Part shown: piece by piece, positions 50,850 through 60,600 of the stretch
Layout of the letters: each line of letters starts with the position of its first letter
Position numbering within the stretch: the stretch's first letter is position 1
Source of the DNA: an uncultured Oscillospiraceae bacterium
GTDB lineage: Bacteria > Bacillota > Clostridia > Oscillospirales > Oscillospiraceae
Direction of reading: 5' to 3'
DNA length: 64,000 bases
NCBI GenBank assembly: GCA_910579775.1
Contig: CAJTUE010000002.1
Location: 306,323 to 370,322, forward strand
The notes under the pieces: generated by a model
Seen by the model: only the letters and a program-made list of their open reading frames with translations
Told to the model about the DNA's origin: nothing
The model's database searches: none
Translations under genes and position numbers: made by a program

Positions 50850-52148
50850 TTACTCCTTGGGCAGACTGTTCAAAAACGCCTGGTGCTCGTTGTAGGTCCG
50901 GGAATAGTGATGCAGGCCGTCCTTGCCCAGGGCGTAATAATAGTAGTCGCTGCTCTTGGGGTTCATAGCCGCCCAGATGGCCGCCGAGCCGGGGTTGGAA
51001 ATGGGACCGGCGGGCAGGCCGGCGTACAGGTAGGTGTTGTAGGGGGAGTCGATGGCCTTGTCCGCCTCGGTGGGCTGATTGCCGCCGTTGATATACACCA
51101 GGGTAGCGTCGATCTGGAGATAGCCGTTGGTCCCCGCGCCCAGGTGGTTCAGGCGGTTATAGATTACCGACGAGATCATGGCCTGGTCGGTGCCGTCGGT
51201 CTCCTTTTCGATCATGGATGCAATGATAATCACGTCACGGAGGCTCTTGCCCTCCGCCTTCAGGGCGTCCCTCTGCTCCTTGGTGACCATCTTGGAGAAG
51301 TTCGCCAGCATCTTGTTGATGGCGTAGAGAGGGTTTTCATTAATATAGAAGCGGTAGGTGTCGGGGAACAGATAGCCCTCCAGCCGCTTTGGGTCGCCCA
51401 GGGGGATGCCCTCCAGGAACTCGAACTTATAATCGTGGTTGGCAGCCATATCGTTGAGGTCGGCCACCGTGGCTACTCCCTTTTCCTCCAGGAGGGCGAA
51501 GATCTGCTCCACGCTGTACCCCTCGGGGATGGTCACCGAGATCTCCGCCTTGCTGGCCGACTTGGAGCCCAGCGCGGAGATCAGCGCCCGGTAGTCCATG
51601 TCCGTGTTGAGCTGGTAGGTGCCGGGGGCCATTTTGGTCTTGGCCTTGGTCATGGTGCAGAAGAGCTTGAACACCGGCTTATACTCAATGAACCCCTTCT
51701 CCTTCAAGAGGCCCGCCACCTTGCCCACGTCGGCCTCGTAGACCGTCTTGGTGGTATCCGGTTTGCCGTCCTCCCCCTTGACGGTGACCTCCCGCTCGGT
51801 GAAGTAGTCCGGCGGCAGCACCACCTCGGCGCTCATGGAGGGCTTGTTCAGGGCCAGCACGTCACCCGCACAGATCCAGCCTACCGCCGCCAGCAGCACG
51901 GACACGCCGATGACAATGACCACATAGAGCGCGGCCCCCGCGGCGGCCATGCCGCCCCGGCGGCGGCGTCTGCGCGAGGACGGGCTCCGATGGGTCCCCT
52001 CACCGCTCCGGCGGGGCGGCTGTTCGCCCGTTCCACTGCTCCGGCTGCGCTGGGCAGACGAGGCAGAGCGGCGTCTCTCCCCGGACGTACTGCGGCGGCG
52101 AGGGACCTCGCCCTCTCCCCGGCTGGTATAGCTACGCGGTTCCTCCAT
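50850..52148 (-). CDS. mltG: Endolytic murein transglycosylase MltG
   Basis: 432 residues. A long basic Ser/Arg-rich cytoplasmic tail (about 65 residues) is followed by one membrane helix (AAGAALYVVIVIGVSVLLAAVGW) and the YceG-like domain with LysM-like subdomain (VTIPEGYSVEQIFALL), EGYLFPDTYRF, ASMIEKET (catalytic Glu) and SPYNTYLYAGLPAGPISNPG. It cuts nascent glycan strands outside the membrane. The ATG at 52148 has an AAAGGAG site; an ATG ten codons upstream lies before that site. Confidence 0.93.
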   Translation of the reverse strand: MEEPRSYTSRGEGEVPRRRSTSGERRRSASSAQRSRSSGTGEQPPRRSGEGTHRSPSSRRRRRRGGMAAAGAALYVVIVIGVSVLLAAVGWICAGDVLALNKPSMSAEVVLPPDYFTEREVTVKGEDGKPDTTKTVYEADVGKVAGLLKEKGFIEYKPVFKLFCTMTKAKTKMAPGTYQLNTDMDYRALISALGSKSASKAEISVTIPEGYSVEQIFALLEEKGVATVADLNDMAANHDYKFEFLEGIPLGDPKRLEGYLFPDTYRFYINENPLYAINKMLANFSKMVTKEQRDALKAEGKSLRDVIIIASMIEKETDGTDQAMISSVIYNRLNHLGAGTNGYLQIDATLVYINGGNQPTEADKAIDSPYNTYLYAGLPAGPISNPGSAAIWAAMNPKSSDYYYYALGKDGLHHYSRTYNEHQAFLNSLPKE

Positions 52149-52176
52149 GGTGAAAACTCCTTTCGCGGATCCCTTC

Positions 52177-52204
52177 ACCCCTTTCCCGCCCCCTGCATAG
52201 AATA
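52177..52204 (+). promoter_or_regulatory. Sigma-K-like promoter of the cysteine-rich mini-gene
   Basis: AC at 52177-52178, a 17-bp spacer and CATAGAATA at 52196-52204. This matches the mother-cell sigma-K consensus (AC, 16-17 bp, CATAnnnTA). The start would be about 20 nt upstream of the ATG, just before the ribosome-binding site AGGAAAGGGG. Confidence 0.6.
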
Positions 52205-52229
52205 GAACACAGGAAAGGGGTGAAACGAT

Positions 52230-52388
52230 ATGTGTTGCGGAAACAATGGCTTCGGCGGCGGATGCTTGTGGATCATCCTCATCATCATCCTGCTGTGCTG
52301 CTGCGGCGGCGGCAACAGCTGCGGCTGTGGTAACGGCTGTGGCTGCGGCTGCAATGACGGCTGTGGCTGCAACGATGGTTGCTGCTGA
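52230..52388 (+). CDS. Cysteine-rich 52-residue protein (HCB/YjcZ-like)
   Basis: 52 residues with 15 cysteines: MCCGNNGFGGG, a short hydrophobic helix (CLWIILIIILLCCC, residues 12-25), then a Gly/Asn/Cys repeat region (CGCGNGCGCGC and similar) to the end. The ribosome-binding site AGGAAAGGGG lies 9 nt upstream. A strong terminator follows. The style resembles small high-cysteine proteins of Oscillospiraceae and the YjcZ sporulation family. With the sigma-K-like promoter, a spore-coat or crust role, with disulfide cross-links or metal binding, is suggested but not shown. Confidence 0.8.
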   Translation: MCCGNNGFGGGCLWIILIIILLCCCGGGNSCGCGNGCGCGCNDGCGCNDGCC

Positions 52389-52409
52389 GCGTACTTAGCA
52401 TCTCCACCG

Positions 52410-52448
52410 CGCGGGCGGGACGGCTTCGTCCCGCCCGCGGCCTTTTTT
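52410..52448 (+). terminator. Terminator after the cysteine-rich mini-gene
   Basis: CGCGGGCGGGAC pairs with GTCCCGCCCGCG (6-nt loop), followed by TTTTTT on the + strand. It shows that the small gene is a complete transcription unit. Confidence 0.93.
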
Positions 52449-52462
52449 CATTTGGGACAGGC

Positions 52463-53005
52463 TCAGCGGTAATGGACCGCCTGCTTGACCTTCTGGGCGG
52501 CGTCCTTATCCTTCAGCGCCTCCACCAGCTTGAGGCCGAACTCAAAGGCGCTACCCGCAGCCTCGGCGGTGATCATATGGCCGTCGGCCACCACCCGCTG
52601 GCCCTTCTGGACCACAGCGGACCCCATCTCCTCCTCCATACCGGGGTAGCACACTGCCCGGCGGCGGTCAGCAATGCCCAGATGGGCCAGAATGGTGGGC
52701 CCGGCGCAGATGGCGCAGATATACGCGCCCCGGTCAGCGGCTCGCTGGATGAGCCCCAGGGCACTCTGGTCGCCCATAATGGCGTCCACGCCCCCCAGGC
52801 CGCCGGGGATGACCACCATCTCCAGCTTGCCCTCATCCACGTCCTTGAGCTGGCAGTCCGCCTCCACCTTCACGCCGTGGGAGGACTTTACCGTCTTCCC
52901 CTTCAGCGCCGTGAAAGCGACCTCTACCCCCGCCCGGCGCAGCAGATCTACGGGCACGATGGCCTCTGCCTCTTCAAAGCCCTCACCCAACAGTACATAA
53001 ACCAT
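52463..53005 (-). CDS. DJ-1/PfpI-family protein
   Basis: 180 residues. MVYVLLGEGFEEAEAIVPVDLLRRAG start, nucleophile cysteine C100 in YICAICAGPTILA, and the PGGLGGVDA loop. DJ-1/ThiJ proteins act as stress-linked glyoxalase/deglycase-type or chaperone proteins; the exact activity is debated. The ATG at 53005 follows GAGGAGG by 8 nt; an ATG 7 codons earlier overlaps the upstream stop but has no site. Last gene of a three-gene overlapping operon. Confidence 0.9.
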   Translation of the reverse strand: MVYVLLGEGFEEAEAIVPVDLLRRAGVEVAFTALKGKTVKSSHGVKVEADCQLKDVDEGKLEMVVIPGGLGGVDAIMGDQSALGLIQRAADRGAYICAICAGPTILAHLGIADRRRAVCYPGMEEEMGSAVVQKGQRVVADGHMITAEAAGSAFEFGLKLVEALKDKDAAQKVKQAVHYR

Positions 53006-53022
53006 GTCCCCGTCCTCCTCAT

Positions 53023-53703
53023 TCATATGTCCAGCGCCTTGCGCGCCAGGTCCCAGAGCTCGCCGTGGATGTCCTCGATGCCGCGCACCGCGCCCCCCTC
53101 GTCCAGACAGGGGACCCGCCGCCAGCCGTAATGCTCCGCCGCCGCCTGGGCACAGGCGCGGCACTGACGCAGATAGTCCTCGTCCACCTCGTGGATATCT
53201 CCCGTGGTGTGGGTCTCGCTCTCCCGGCGGCGCAGATTCTCCACCGCCTTTTCTGTGGGCATGTCCAGCCAGAGCACCAGGTCTGGCTCAGGCAGCTCCA
53301 GCTTTCCGTACTCAAAATCCGCCAGCCAGCTGAAAAACGCCGCTTGCTCCTCCCCCGCCAGCTTGCCCCCCTGATGGACGGCATTGGAGGTGGTGTACCG
53401 GTCGGCCAGGATGATCCCGCCGCTCCGGTAAAGCTTCCCCCAATCCTGCTTCCAGGCCGCGTAACGGTCCACGGCGTAGAAGGTGGAGGCCGCGTAGGCG
53501 TTCACGTCGCTGGGATGGGAGCCGAACTCTCCCTGGAGATACATCCGCAGCAGCATGGACGACGGTTCCTGATACCGGGGAAACACCAGCCTGTGAAAGG
53601 GCTGCCCCTCCGCTTCCATACGTTGGCACAGCCGGGCAAACTGGGTGGATTTCCCCGAGCCGTCGGTGCCCTCCAGCACGATGAGCTTTCCCGGTCCCTT
53701 CAC
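53023..53703 (-). CDS. tmk: Thymidylate kinase-like protein
   Basis: 226 residues. P-loop EGTDGSGKST (residues 11-20), FPRYQEP region, ILADRYTTSNAVHQGGK (DRY motif), LVLWLDMPTEKAVENLRRR. These are typical of dTMP kinases, which make dTDP for DNA. The sequence is somewhat divergent (insertion near DVNAYAASTFYAVDRYAAW), so a related deoxynucleotide kinase is not excluded. It overlaps the tagA-like stop by 4 nt (ATGA). Confidence 0.85.
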   Translation of the reverse strand: MKGPGKLIVLEGTDGSGKSTQFARLCQRMEAEGQPFHRLVFPRYQEPSSMLLRMYLQGEFGSHPSDVNAYAASTFYAVDRYAAWKQDWGKLYRSGGIILADRYTTSNAVHQGGKLAGEEQAAFFSWLADFEYGKLELPEPDLVLWLDMPTEKAVENLRRRESETHTTGDIHEVDEDYLRQCRACAQAAAEHYGWRRVPCLDEGGAVRGIEDIHGELWDLARKALDI

Positions 53704-54434
53704 GCCACTTCTCCCCCCTTATCCTTCCAAAACACCGCCTTGACCAAAAAGCCGGGCAGCTTGGCCATGCGTCCGATGCGGCTGGGCTGTTTCGCCAGGC
53801 GGTAAAGCCACTCCAGCCCCGCCTTCTGCATCCAGCCCGGCGCCCGCTGTACCGTTCCAGCGAACACGTCCAGCGACCCGCCCAGGCCCACCAGCAGATG
53901 AGCCCCCGCGGCCGCGCCGTTGCGCTCCATCCACCGCTCCTGCTTGGGCGCGCCCAGGCACACGAACACCACGTCCGCTTCCTTTTTGCGGATGTCCCGA
54001 ATCACCGGGCCGTCCTCCTGAAAATATCCGTCGCGGGTCCCACAGATATCCAGCCCCGGATATCTTTCCGCCAAATTCGCGGCCGCCCGCTCCGCCACCC
54101 CGGGCTTCGCGCCCAGCAGGTAGAGCTTCAGACCGGACCCCGCCAGCCGTTCCATCAGCGCCCCGGCAAAGTCGATGCCGGGCACCCGGCCGGTCAGGGG
54201 CCGCTTCAGCAGCTTGGCCGCATAGATGATGCCGATGCCGTCCGCCAAGGTCAGCGCCGCCCCCGCCAGCGTCTTGGCATAGGCAGAGTCCTTCTGGGCC
54301 ATCAGCACCAGCTCCGGGTTGGGGGTCACCACATACGCCCCCGCGCCGTCCTTTGCCAGCGCCAGCGCCCGGTCCGCCGCCTCGTCCATGGTCATATCGT
54401 CAAAGGCCACGCCCATCACGTCTGTCTTTTTCAT
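53700..54434 (-). CDS. WecG/TagA/CpsF-family glycosyltransferase
   Basis: 244 residues. TVVTPNPELV-type start (AYVVTPNPELVLMAQ), the catalytic region LTLADGIGIIYAAKLL, LYLLGAKPGVAERAAANL, VFVCLGAPKQERWM and VGLGGSLDVFAGTVQRAP. TagA adds ManNAc in the linkage unit of wall teichoic acids; other members act in polysaccharide synthesis. The start at 54434 (MKKTDVMGVAFDD) gives the usual N-terminus; two ATGs further upstream are possible. With the SLH proteins in the window, a role in wall-polymer synthesis is likely. Confidence 0.9.
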   Translation of the reverse strand: MKKTDVMGVAFDDMTMDEAADRALALAKDGAGAYVVTPNPELVLMAQKDSAYAKTLAGAALTLADGIGIIYAAKLLKRPLTGRVPGIDFAGALMERLAGSGLKLYLLGAKPGVAERAAANLAERYPGLDICGTRDGYFQEDGPVIRDIRKKEADVVFVCLGAPKQERWMERNGAAAGAHLLVGLGGSLDVFAGTVQRAPGWMQKAGLEWLYRLAKQPSRIGRMAKLPGFLVKAVFWKDKGGEVA

Positions 54435-54471
54435 CCAATGGCCGTCCTTTCCCATTTTGACATACCTTAGT

Positions 54472-54500
54472 ATTATACCAACATTTCCCCCTTGGCGCAA
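54472..54500 (-). promoter_or_regulatory. Promoter of the tagA-like operon
   Basis: On the minus strand TTGCGC, 17-bp spacer and perfect TATAAT with an extended TGG before it. About 38 nt from the chosen start codon. Confidence 0.7.
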
Positions 54501-54526
54501 GGTCTTTTCTCTTTCTCCCGTCGTCC

Positions 54527-54555
54527 TTGACAGCGGGGCAAAAAACTGTTATATT
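54527..54555 (+). promoter_or_regulatory. Promoter of the GH89/SLH gene
   Basis: Perfect TTGACA, 17-bp spacer, TATATT. It is back to back with the tagA-like operon promoter. A leader of about 108 nt follows up to the ATG at 54670, with a GAAAGGAAGG site. Confidence 0.85.
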
Positions 54556-54669
54556 ACCCATATATACCTTAATATTTTAGGCTCATATTTGTTTAAAATA
54601 CACAAGTTCTTTTTCAGGAATTTGGCACATATCACACCGCGCCCAAGCAAAGAAAGGAAGGTAACGAAC

Positions 54670-57600
54670 ATGAACAAGAAAAGGTTTCTTTCTGCCCTGC
54701 TGACGCTGGTCATGCTGGTGGGCATGCTGCCCACCGGCGCTCTGGCGGCAAGGATCGATGACGGGGCCGTCCCTATGGAGGCCCCGTCGGACGAGACGGA
54801 CCGTCTCGCGGTTCCCGTGTGGGAGGACGCGGATGAGCCCGCCCAGGCAGAGTTGGCGGAGGTGGACACCTCCGGGCTGGTGAATATCGCCAGTCAGTGC
54901 GAGCTTGTCTCCAGTTCCACCGGAAGCGCCTATCAAATCAGCAACATTTGTGACGGCAACCGTTCTACGCTTTGGGGCGCCAATCGCGGCTTCCCCGGCC
55001 ATGTAGTCTTCAATCTGCCCGCCGGCGTCGGAAAAGTCAAGCATGTTATCCTCTTCTTTGAGCAGGGCCATTCTTCCTGGGGTATGGATGTCACTCTGTT
55101 TTCCGGCGACAACCAGATCGACAAGCAAACGGTGACCAGCTTTGATGATACATACGTTTATACCTTTTCCGAAGCCCAAACCGTCTCTTCGCTGAAGGTC
55201 CTCCTGGAAAATCCAACCAGCAGCGGTGCCGCAGCCGCTTTTTGGCCCGCTATTGCCGAGGCTGAGATCTGGGCGGAGCCCTTGGACCTCTCCACCCTTA
55301 CCAACATTGCAAAGGGGATGTCTCCTACCCTGCCCAACAACAACCGCGTAACAGATAACAGCGGCAACCTCAAAGCCAATCTGACCGACGATAGCAATGA
55401 CACCGAATTTGAAATGTACGGGGCCGCGGTGCCTCCCGGGGCTGCCGGTGTGGACGGCGCATGCTTTATGGAGTTTGACTTCGGGGAAAACCGCAAGATC
55501 GGCGGCTTTGAATTTGTGGTCTCTACCGCCCTAGCCGCCTCCTACACCTACAAGTACAACATCTATGGCAGAGCCAACGGCGTTACGCAATGGACGGAAT
55601 ATGTGAAGGACGTACCCGTTTCCCATGCCGCCGGGCAAAACGCCAAGCAGCATCCCTTTGCCTCCCTTACCGACCTGCGCTATGTGCGCGTTGTCCTCCA
55701 CAGCGGCAACCAGTGGGGCGCCGTCAGTGAATTCCGCATTTTCGGCGAGGCCAAGCCCGACATTCCCGAGCCCGACGACCCCGTTTACGGAGGACTGAAA
55801 GACCTCGCCCCCCTGTCCACCATTACTGTGCCCTCTTACGAGAACAACAACAAGAGGCCCGAGAATATGGTGGATGGCAATCTGAGCACGCAGTGGAACA
55901 CCTCTGGCGCCAGTTGGCCCTGTGAGGTCATGTTTGCTCTCCCAGGCAACGCCAAGGTCAAGCGGGTCGAGATCAATTTTGAGAACCACAGCAACCGCTC
56001 GATGCGTGTGACGCTCAACAGCGCGTTCAACAGCGTCACCTCCGACATGTCTACCATCCTCGGCCCCACCCAACACACCATGTCGGAGACTCTCGTTTTT
56101 GCCGACGACAGCGACGAGGGCACGCTGATGAGCCATCTCCAAATCGTCCTGGACAACCCCCTTACCAACGGCGCAGCGGGCGCATTTTGGCCCAACATCG
56201 CCGAGGTGAAGATCTGGGCAATCGACGAGGCCGTTGACCTCAATAAGTACGCCGACATCACCTCCTACGCAGGCGAATCCACCACAGGTTCCGACTACAA
56301 GGAGTGGGATTTCAAGAGCAACCAGCAGATCGCCGGCTTCAAGGTCACCCTACCCGACGGCGTCACCGGTGTCCTGAAGGGTCGGCTCAAGCGGGACAAG
56401 ACCTACACCACCTATATTCAGACTCTGAAGAACGGCGACAACATTCTGGACTATATCACCGGCATGTCTGCCGTCCGGGTGGAGTTGTCCGATCCCTCTC
56501 AGCTCACCGGTTTCCAGATCTGGGGCACATATACCGAGCCGCAGCCACCCGACCCCAACAATCTGTCCTTCGACAAGCCCACCCACACCAACTTTAACGA
56601 CACCGGCTCCTATCTGGCTGTGGACGGAAACACCGGCTCCGGCTGGCAGGCGGATATGTACCCCGCCTATCTGGACATCGACCTGGAGGAAAATTATCAT
56701 CTCTCTGAAATCACGGTCCATACCCCCACCAGCGGCTACACTCAGTACACTGTTTACACCAGCATGGACGGCCGGGATTTTGAACTGGTCGCAGACCGGT
56801 CCAAAAACCACGACGTGGGCACGACCGAGGGCGATACATTTACCCTGAATAAAGAAGCGCGCATTGTGCGCGTCTATTTGGAGTATTACTCCGCCTCCAA
56901 CCGTCCCACCCTAAACGAGGTCACGGTCAAGGGCACCGCCACCAACACCCCCGTCCAAACGGCCCCCGCCGTCACCGTGGAGGCCTTTGAGAACACGTCC
57001 TACGCCGACCCCATCACTGAGCAGGATACCATTGACGCGGTCAAGGGGATCATCACCCGGCAGGTGGGTGCAGCCTATGTGGATTGGTTCACTTTCGCAT
57101 TGGCCGACGGTCCCAATGGCTACGATTACTTTACCCTCAGCGACGAGAGCGGCAAGATCAAGGTCACGGGCAACAACGGCGTGTCTCTGGCCACCGGCGT
57201 GAACCACTATCTGAAGTATTTCTGCAATGTCCATATCTCCCAGGTGGGCAATCAGGTCAACATGCCCGCCCAGATCGTCCCCGTGGGCGGCACGATACAT
57301 AAGGAAACCAAATACCCTGTCCGCTACGCCTACAACTACTGCACCCACTCCTACACCATGTCCTTTTGGAACGAGCCCGAGTGGCAAAATGAACTGGACT
57401 GGCAGGCCCTCAACGGCGTCAACGTGGTGCTAGACATCACCGGGCAGGAGGAGGTCTGGCGGGAATTCCTCATGAGCGTGGGCTACACCCACCAGGAGGC
57501 CAAGGACTTCCTGGCCGGTCCGGGCTACTACGCCTGGGCGTACATGGCCAACCTCACCGGCTTTGGCGGCCCCATCCACGACTCCTTCCTCACTGAACGT

Positions 57601-60600
57601 GTGGAGCTGGCTCGGAAGAATCAGCGGTTTATGCGGGTGCTGGGTATGGAGCCTGTGCTCCAGGCCTTCAGCGGCATGGTGCCTGTTGACCTCAGCGCCC
57701 ACGACCCCAGTGCGGCGATCATTACCCAAGGCAACTGGTGCAGCTTCCGCCGCCCCGACATGCTCAAGACCGATACTGCCACCTATGATGAATACGCGCG
57801 GAAATTCTACGCCGCCCAGAAGAGAGTCTTCGGCGACGTCAAATACTATGCCACCGACCCCTTCCACGAGGGGGGCAATACCGGCGGCATGAGTCCCACC
57901 ACGGTGGCCTCCGCTCTGCTGGACAGCCTGCTGGAATTTGACTCTGACGCCGTCTGGATCATCCAATCCTGGCAGGGAAACCCCTCCACCGAGCTGCTGA
58001 CCGGACTGCGGACGCCTACCGACCGCCGCAGCCACGCCCTGGTGCTGGATCTTTGGGCAGAGCATTCCCCCCACAACAACGGATACGGCGAGCTTCTTGA
58101 AGGGAATTCCCGTAAGGAGTTTTCTAATACCCCGTGGGTGTGGTGTATGCTCAACAACTTCGGCGGACGCATGGGTCTCCACGGCCACCTGGACGCTCTC
58201 CAAAAGAACATCCCCGCTGACGCCAACGCGTCCAAGCACATGGCGGGTATTGGTATGTCCCCCGAGGGCGCTCAGGAAAACCCCGTGCTCTACGATTTCC
58301 TCTTTGAGACCATCTGGGTGGACAACGCCTCCGAAAACCTCCCCGTGATCGACTTGAATGAATGGCTGGCAAATTACGTCCGCCGCCGCTACGGCGCCGA
58401 GAGTGAAAACGCCTATCAGTCCATGCGTATGATGGCGGACACCGTCTATATGTCCTCGATGAACATGGCGGGTCAGGGTTCCCCCGAGTCGGTGATCAAC
58501 GGGCGGCCCACCCTGGCCGGTGGCAAAGCCTCCACCTGGGGCAACGGCTCTATCGGCTACAGCGCAATCAAACTGGAAAATGCCTTAAAGCTCCTGCTGA
58601 CCGACTATGACACTCTGTCCGCCTCCGATGCCTATCTCTACGATGTGGCTGACGTGCTCAAGCAGCAGCTTTCCAACTATGCCATCACCGCCCACCAGAC
58701 CATGGCCGCCGCTTACCGCTCCGGCGATCTCGATACCTTTACCGAAGCCTCTGACAACTTCCTCGCTCTGATCGATGAGGTGGAGAAGGTCCTGGCTACC
58801 CGCAGCGAGTTCACCTTAGGTAAATGGACCGGCGGCGCGGAGTATATGGCGCGCAACGCCGACGACTTCACCAAGCGCCTCTATCTCCGCAACGCCAAGG
58901 CTCTGGTCACCACCTGGGGCTCTATTCAACAGTGTAATGGCGGCGGCTTGAAGGACTACTCCAACCGCCAGTGGGCCGGCCTTACCAATGATTTCTATAA
59001 GGTCCGCTGGACCAAGTGGATCGATGCCGCCAAGGCCAAGATCGGCACCACCACTGATGATCCCACCCTCAACGGAGCGGACTGGTTTGCCTGGGAGTGG
59101 GAATACGCCCGCGACCAGAAATCCTATTCCTCCACCCCCAGCGGCGAGGGCCTGAAGGCCCTGGCCGAGGAGGTCCTGGCCAACTACAGTGTTCTCGATT
59201 CCTTGGGTGGAAAGGACCTGGACCCAACCCGTATGACCGTTAAGACGGGCAGTGAGCACACTTCGACTGAACCTGACGCCGCCGTCAACGCAGTGGACCG
59301 GGACACCAGCTCCATCTGGCACACGGATTGGAATAACGGTACTGTGACGGGCAACAAGGGCTATTGGTGGCTCGCCTTTGATCTGGGCGAAACGTATGCC
59401 GTCGACGGACTGCGCTACCTACCCCGCCAAAGCAATAACGCCGGCCGCATCACCGGCTACGAGATCTATGTCAGCACGGACGACGCCGCCTGGAACGCTT
59501 TGGCCGACGACACGGCTTGGACCGCCTCCGACGCCTGGACCGAGGTCGCCGACAGTGTTGACAGCGGCTCCTGGGCCAACGATCTCGCCTGGAAGGAAGC
59601 CACCTTTACAAGCACCCGGGCCAAGTATGTGGTGTTTAAGGTCACCGGCAGCACTGCCAACGGCTACTGCTCCGCCGCTGAGGTCCGCATTACCGGCGCG
59701 TCTCTCTTCCCCGTTACCGCCGAGACGGTTGCAAACGGGTCTATCGCGATCCAACAGCTGGTGGATGACTCCCCCGTCGTTTTGGAGGGTAGCAAGGCCA
59801 TTGCCGGAGATACGCTTCGGGTCACCGGTACGTCTGAAGGTAACTACGCCTTGACCGATGTGACCGTGGCACGCACCGGCGGAGCCCAGGAGGGCGATGA
59901 GAAGATCACCGTCACACCCACCGAGGCGGAAAACGGCCTCTACGCCTACACCTTCACCATGCCCGCCTACCCCGTCACCGTCACCGGAGCGTTTAAGACC
60001 AAGGCAGGCACGCCCACTGTTACTGCCGAGGGAAACATCTTCCGGGTAGGCAAGACCCTTACCGCCGCCATCGGCGAAAATGAGACCGTCACCTACCAGT
60101 GGTACCGCCACGAGGCGGACGCCAACGACGTACCCATCCCCGGGGCCACCAACAGCACTTATACGCTGCTCCCCGCCGACAGCGGCAAGACCGTCACCGT
60201 CAAGGTCACCGGCACGGACAACTACGCCGGTTGGGCCGAGTCCGCCCCCACCGTCGCCATCAAGGACGCGGCGAAGCCCGCCGACAGCGTGACCTTCACC
60301 CGGGGCGAGGGCGGCATCACCATGTGGCTGAATGACGCCAGCAAGAACACCGACCAGCCTGTTGCCGAAGTTGGTAATACCACCACCGTCACCGCCACGG
60401 CCAACGGTGCTCCCACTGAGCCGCTGACCGTGAGCTGGGCCATCAAAGCAGGTTCCGCTGACGACGTGATCACCTTTACCGACGCCAACAGCCTCCAGCT
60501 GCCCATCACCGCCGCAAAGGTAGGCAGCACCATCCTGGTGTGCTCTGTTACCGCAGCGGACACCAACGCCCCCGTCACCGGAGAGATCGCCATTACCGTC

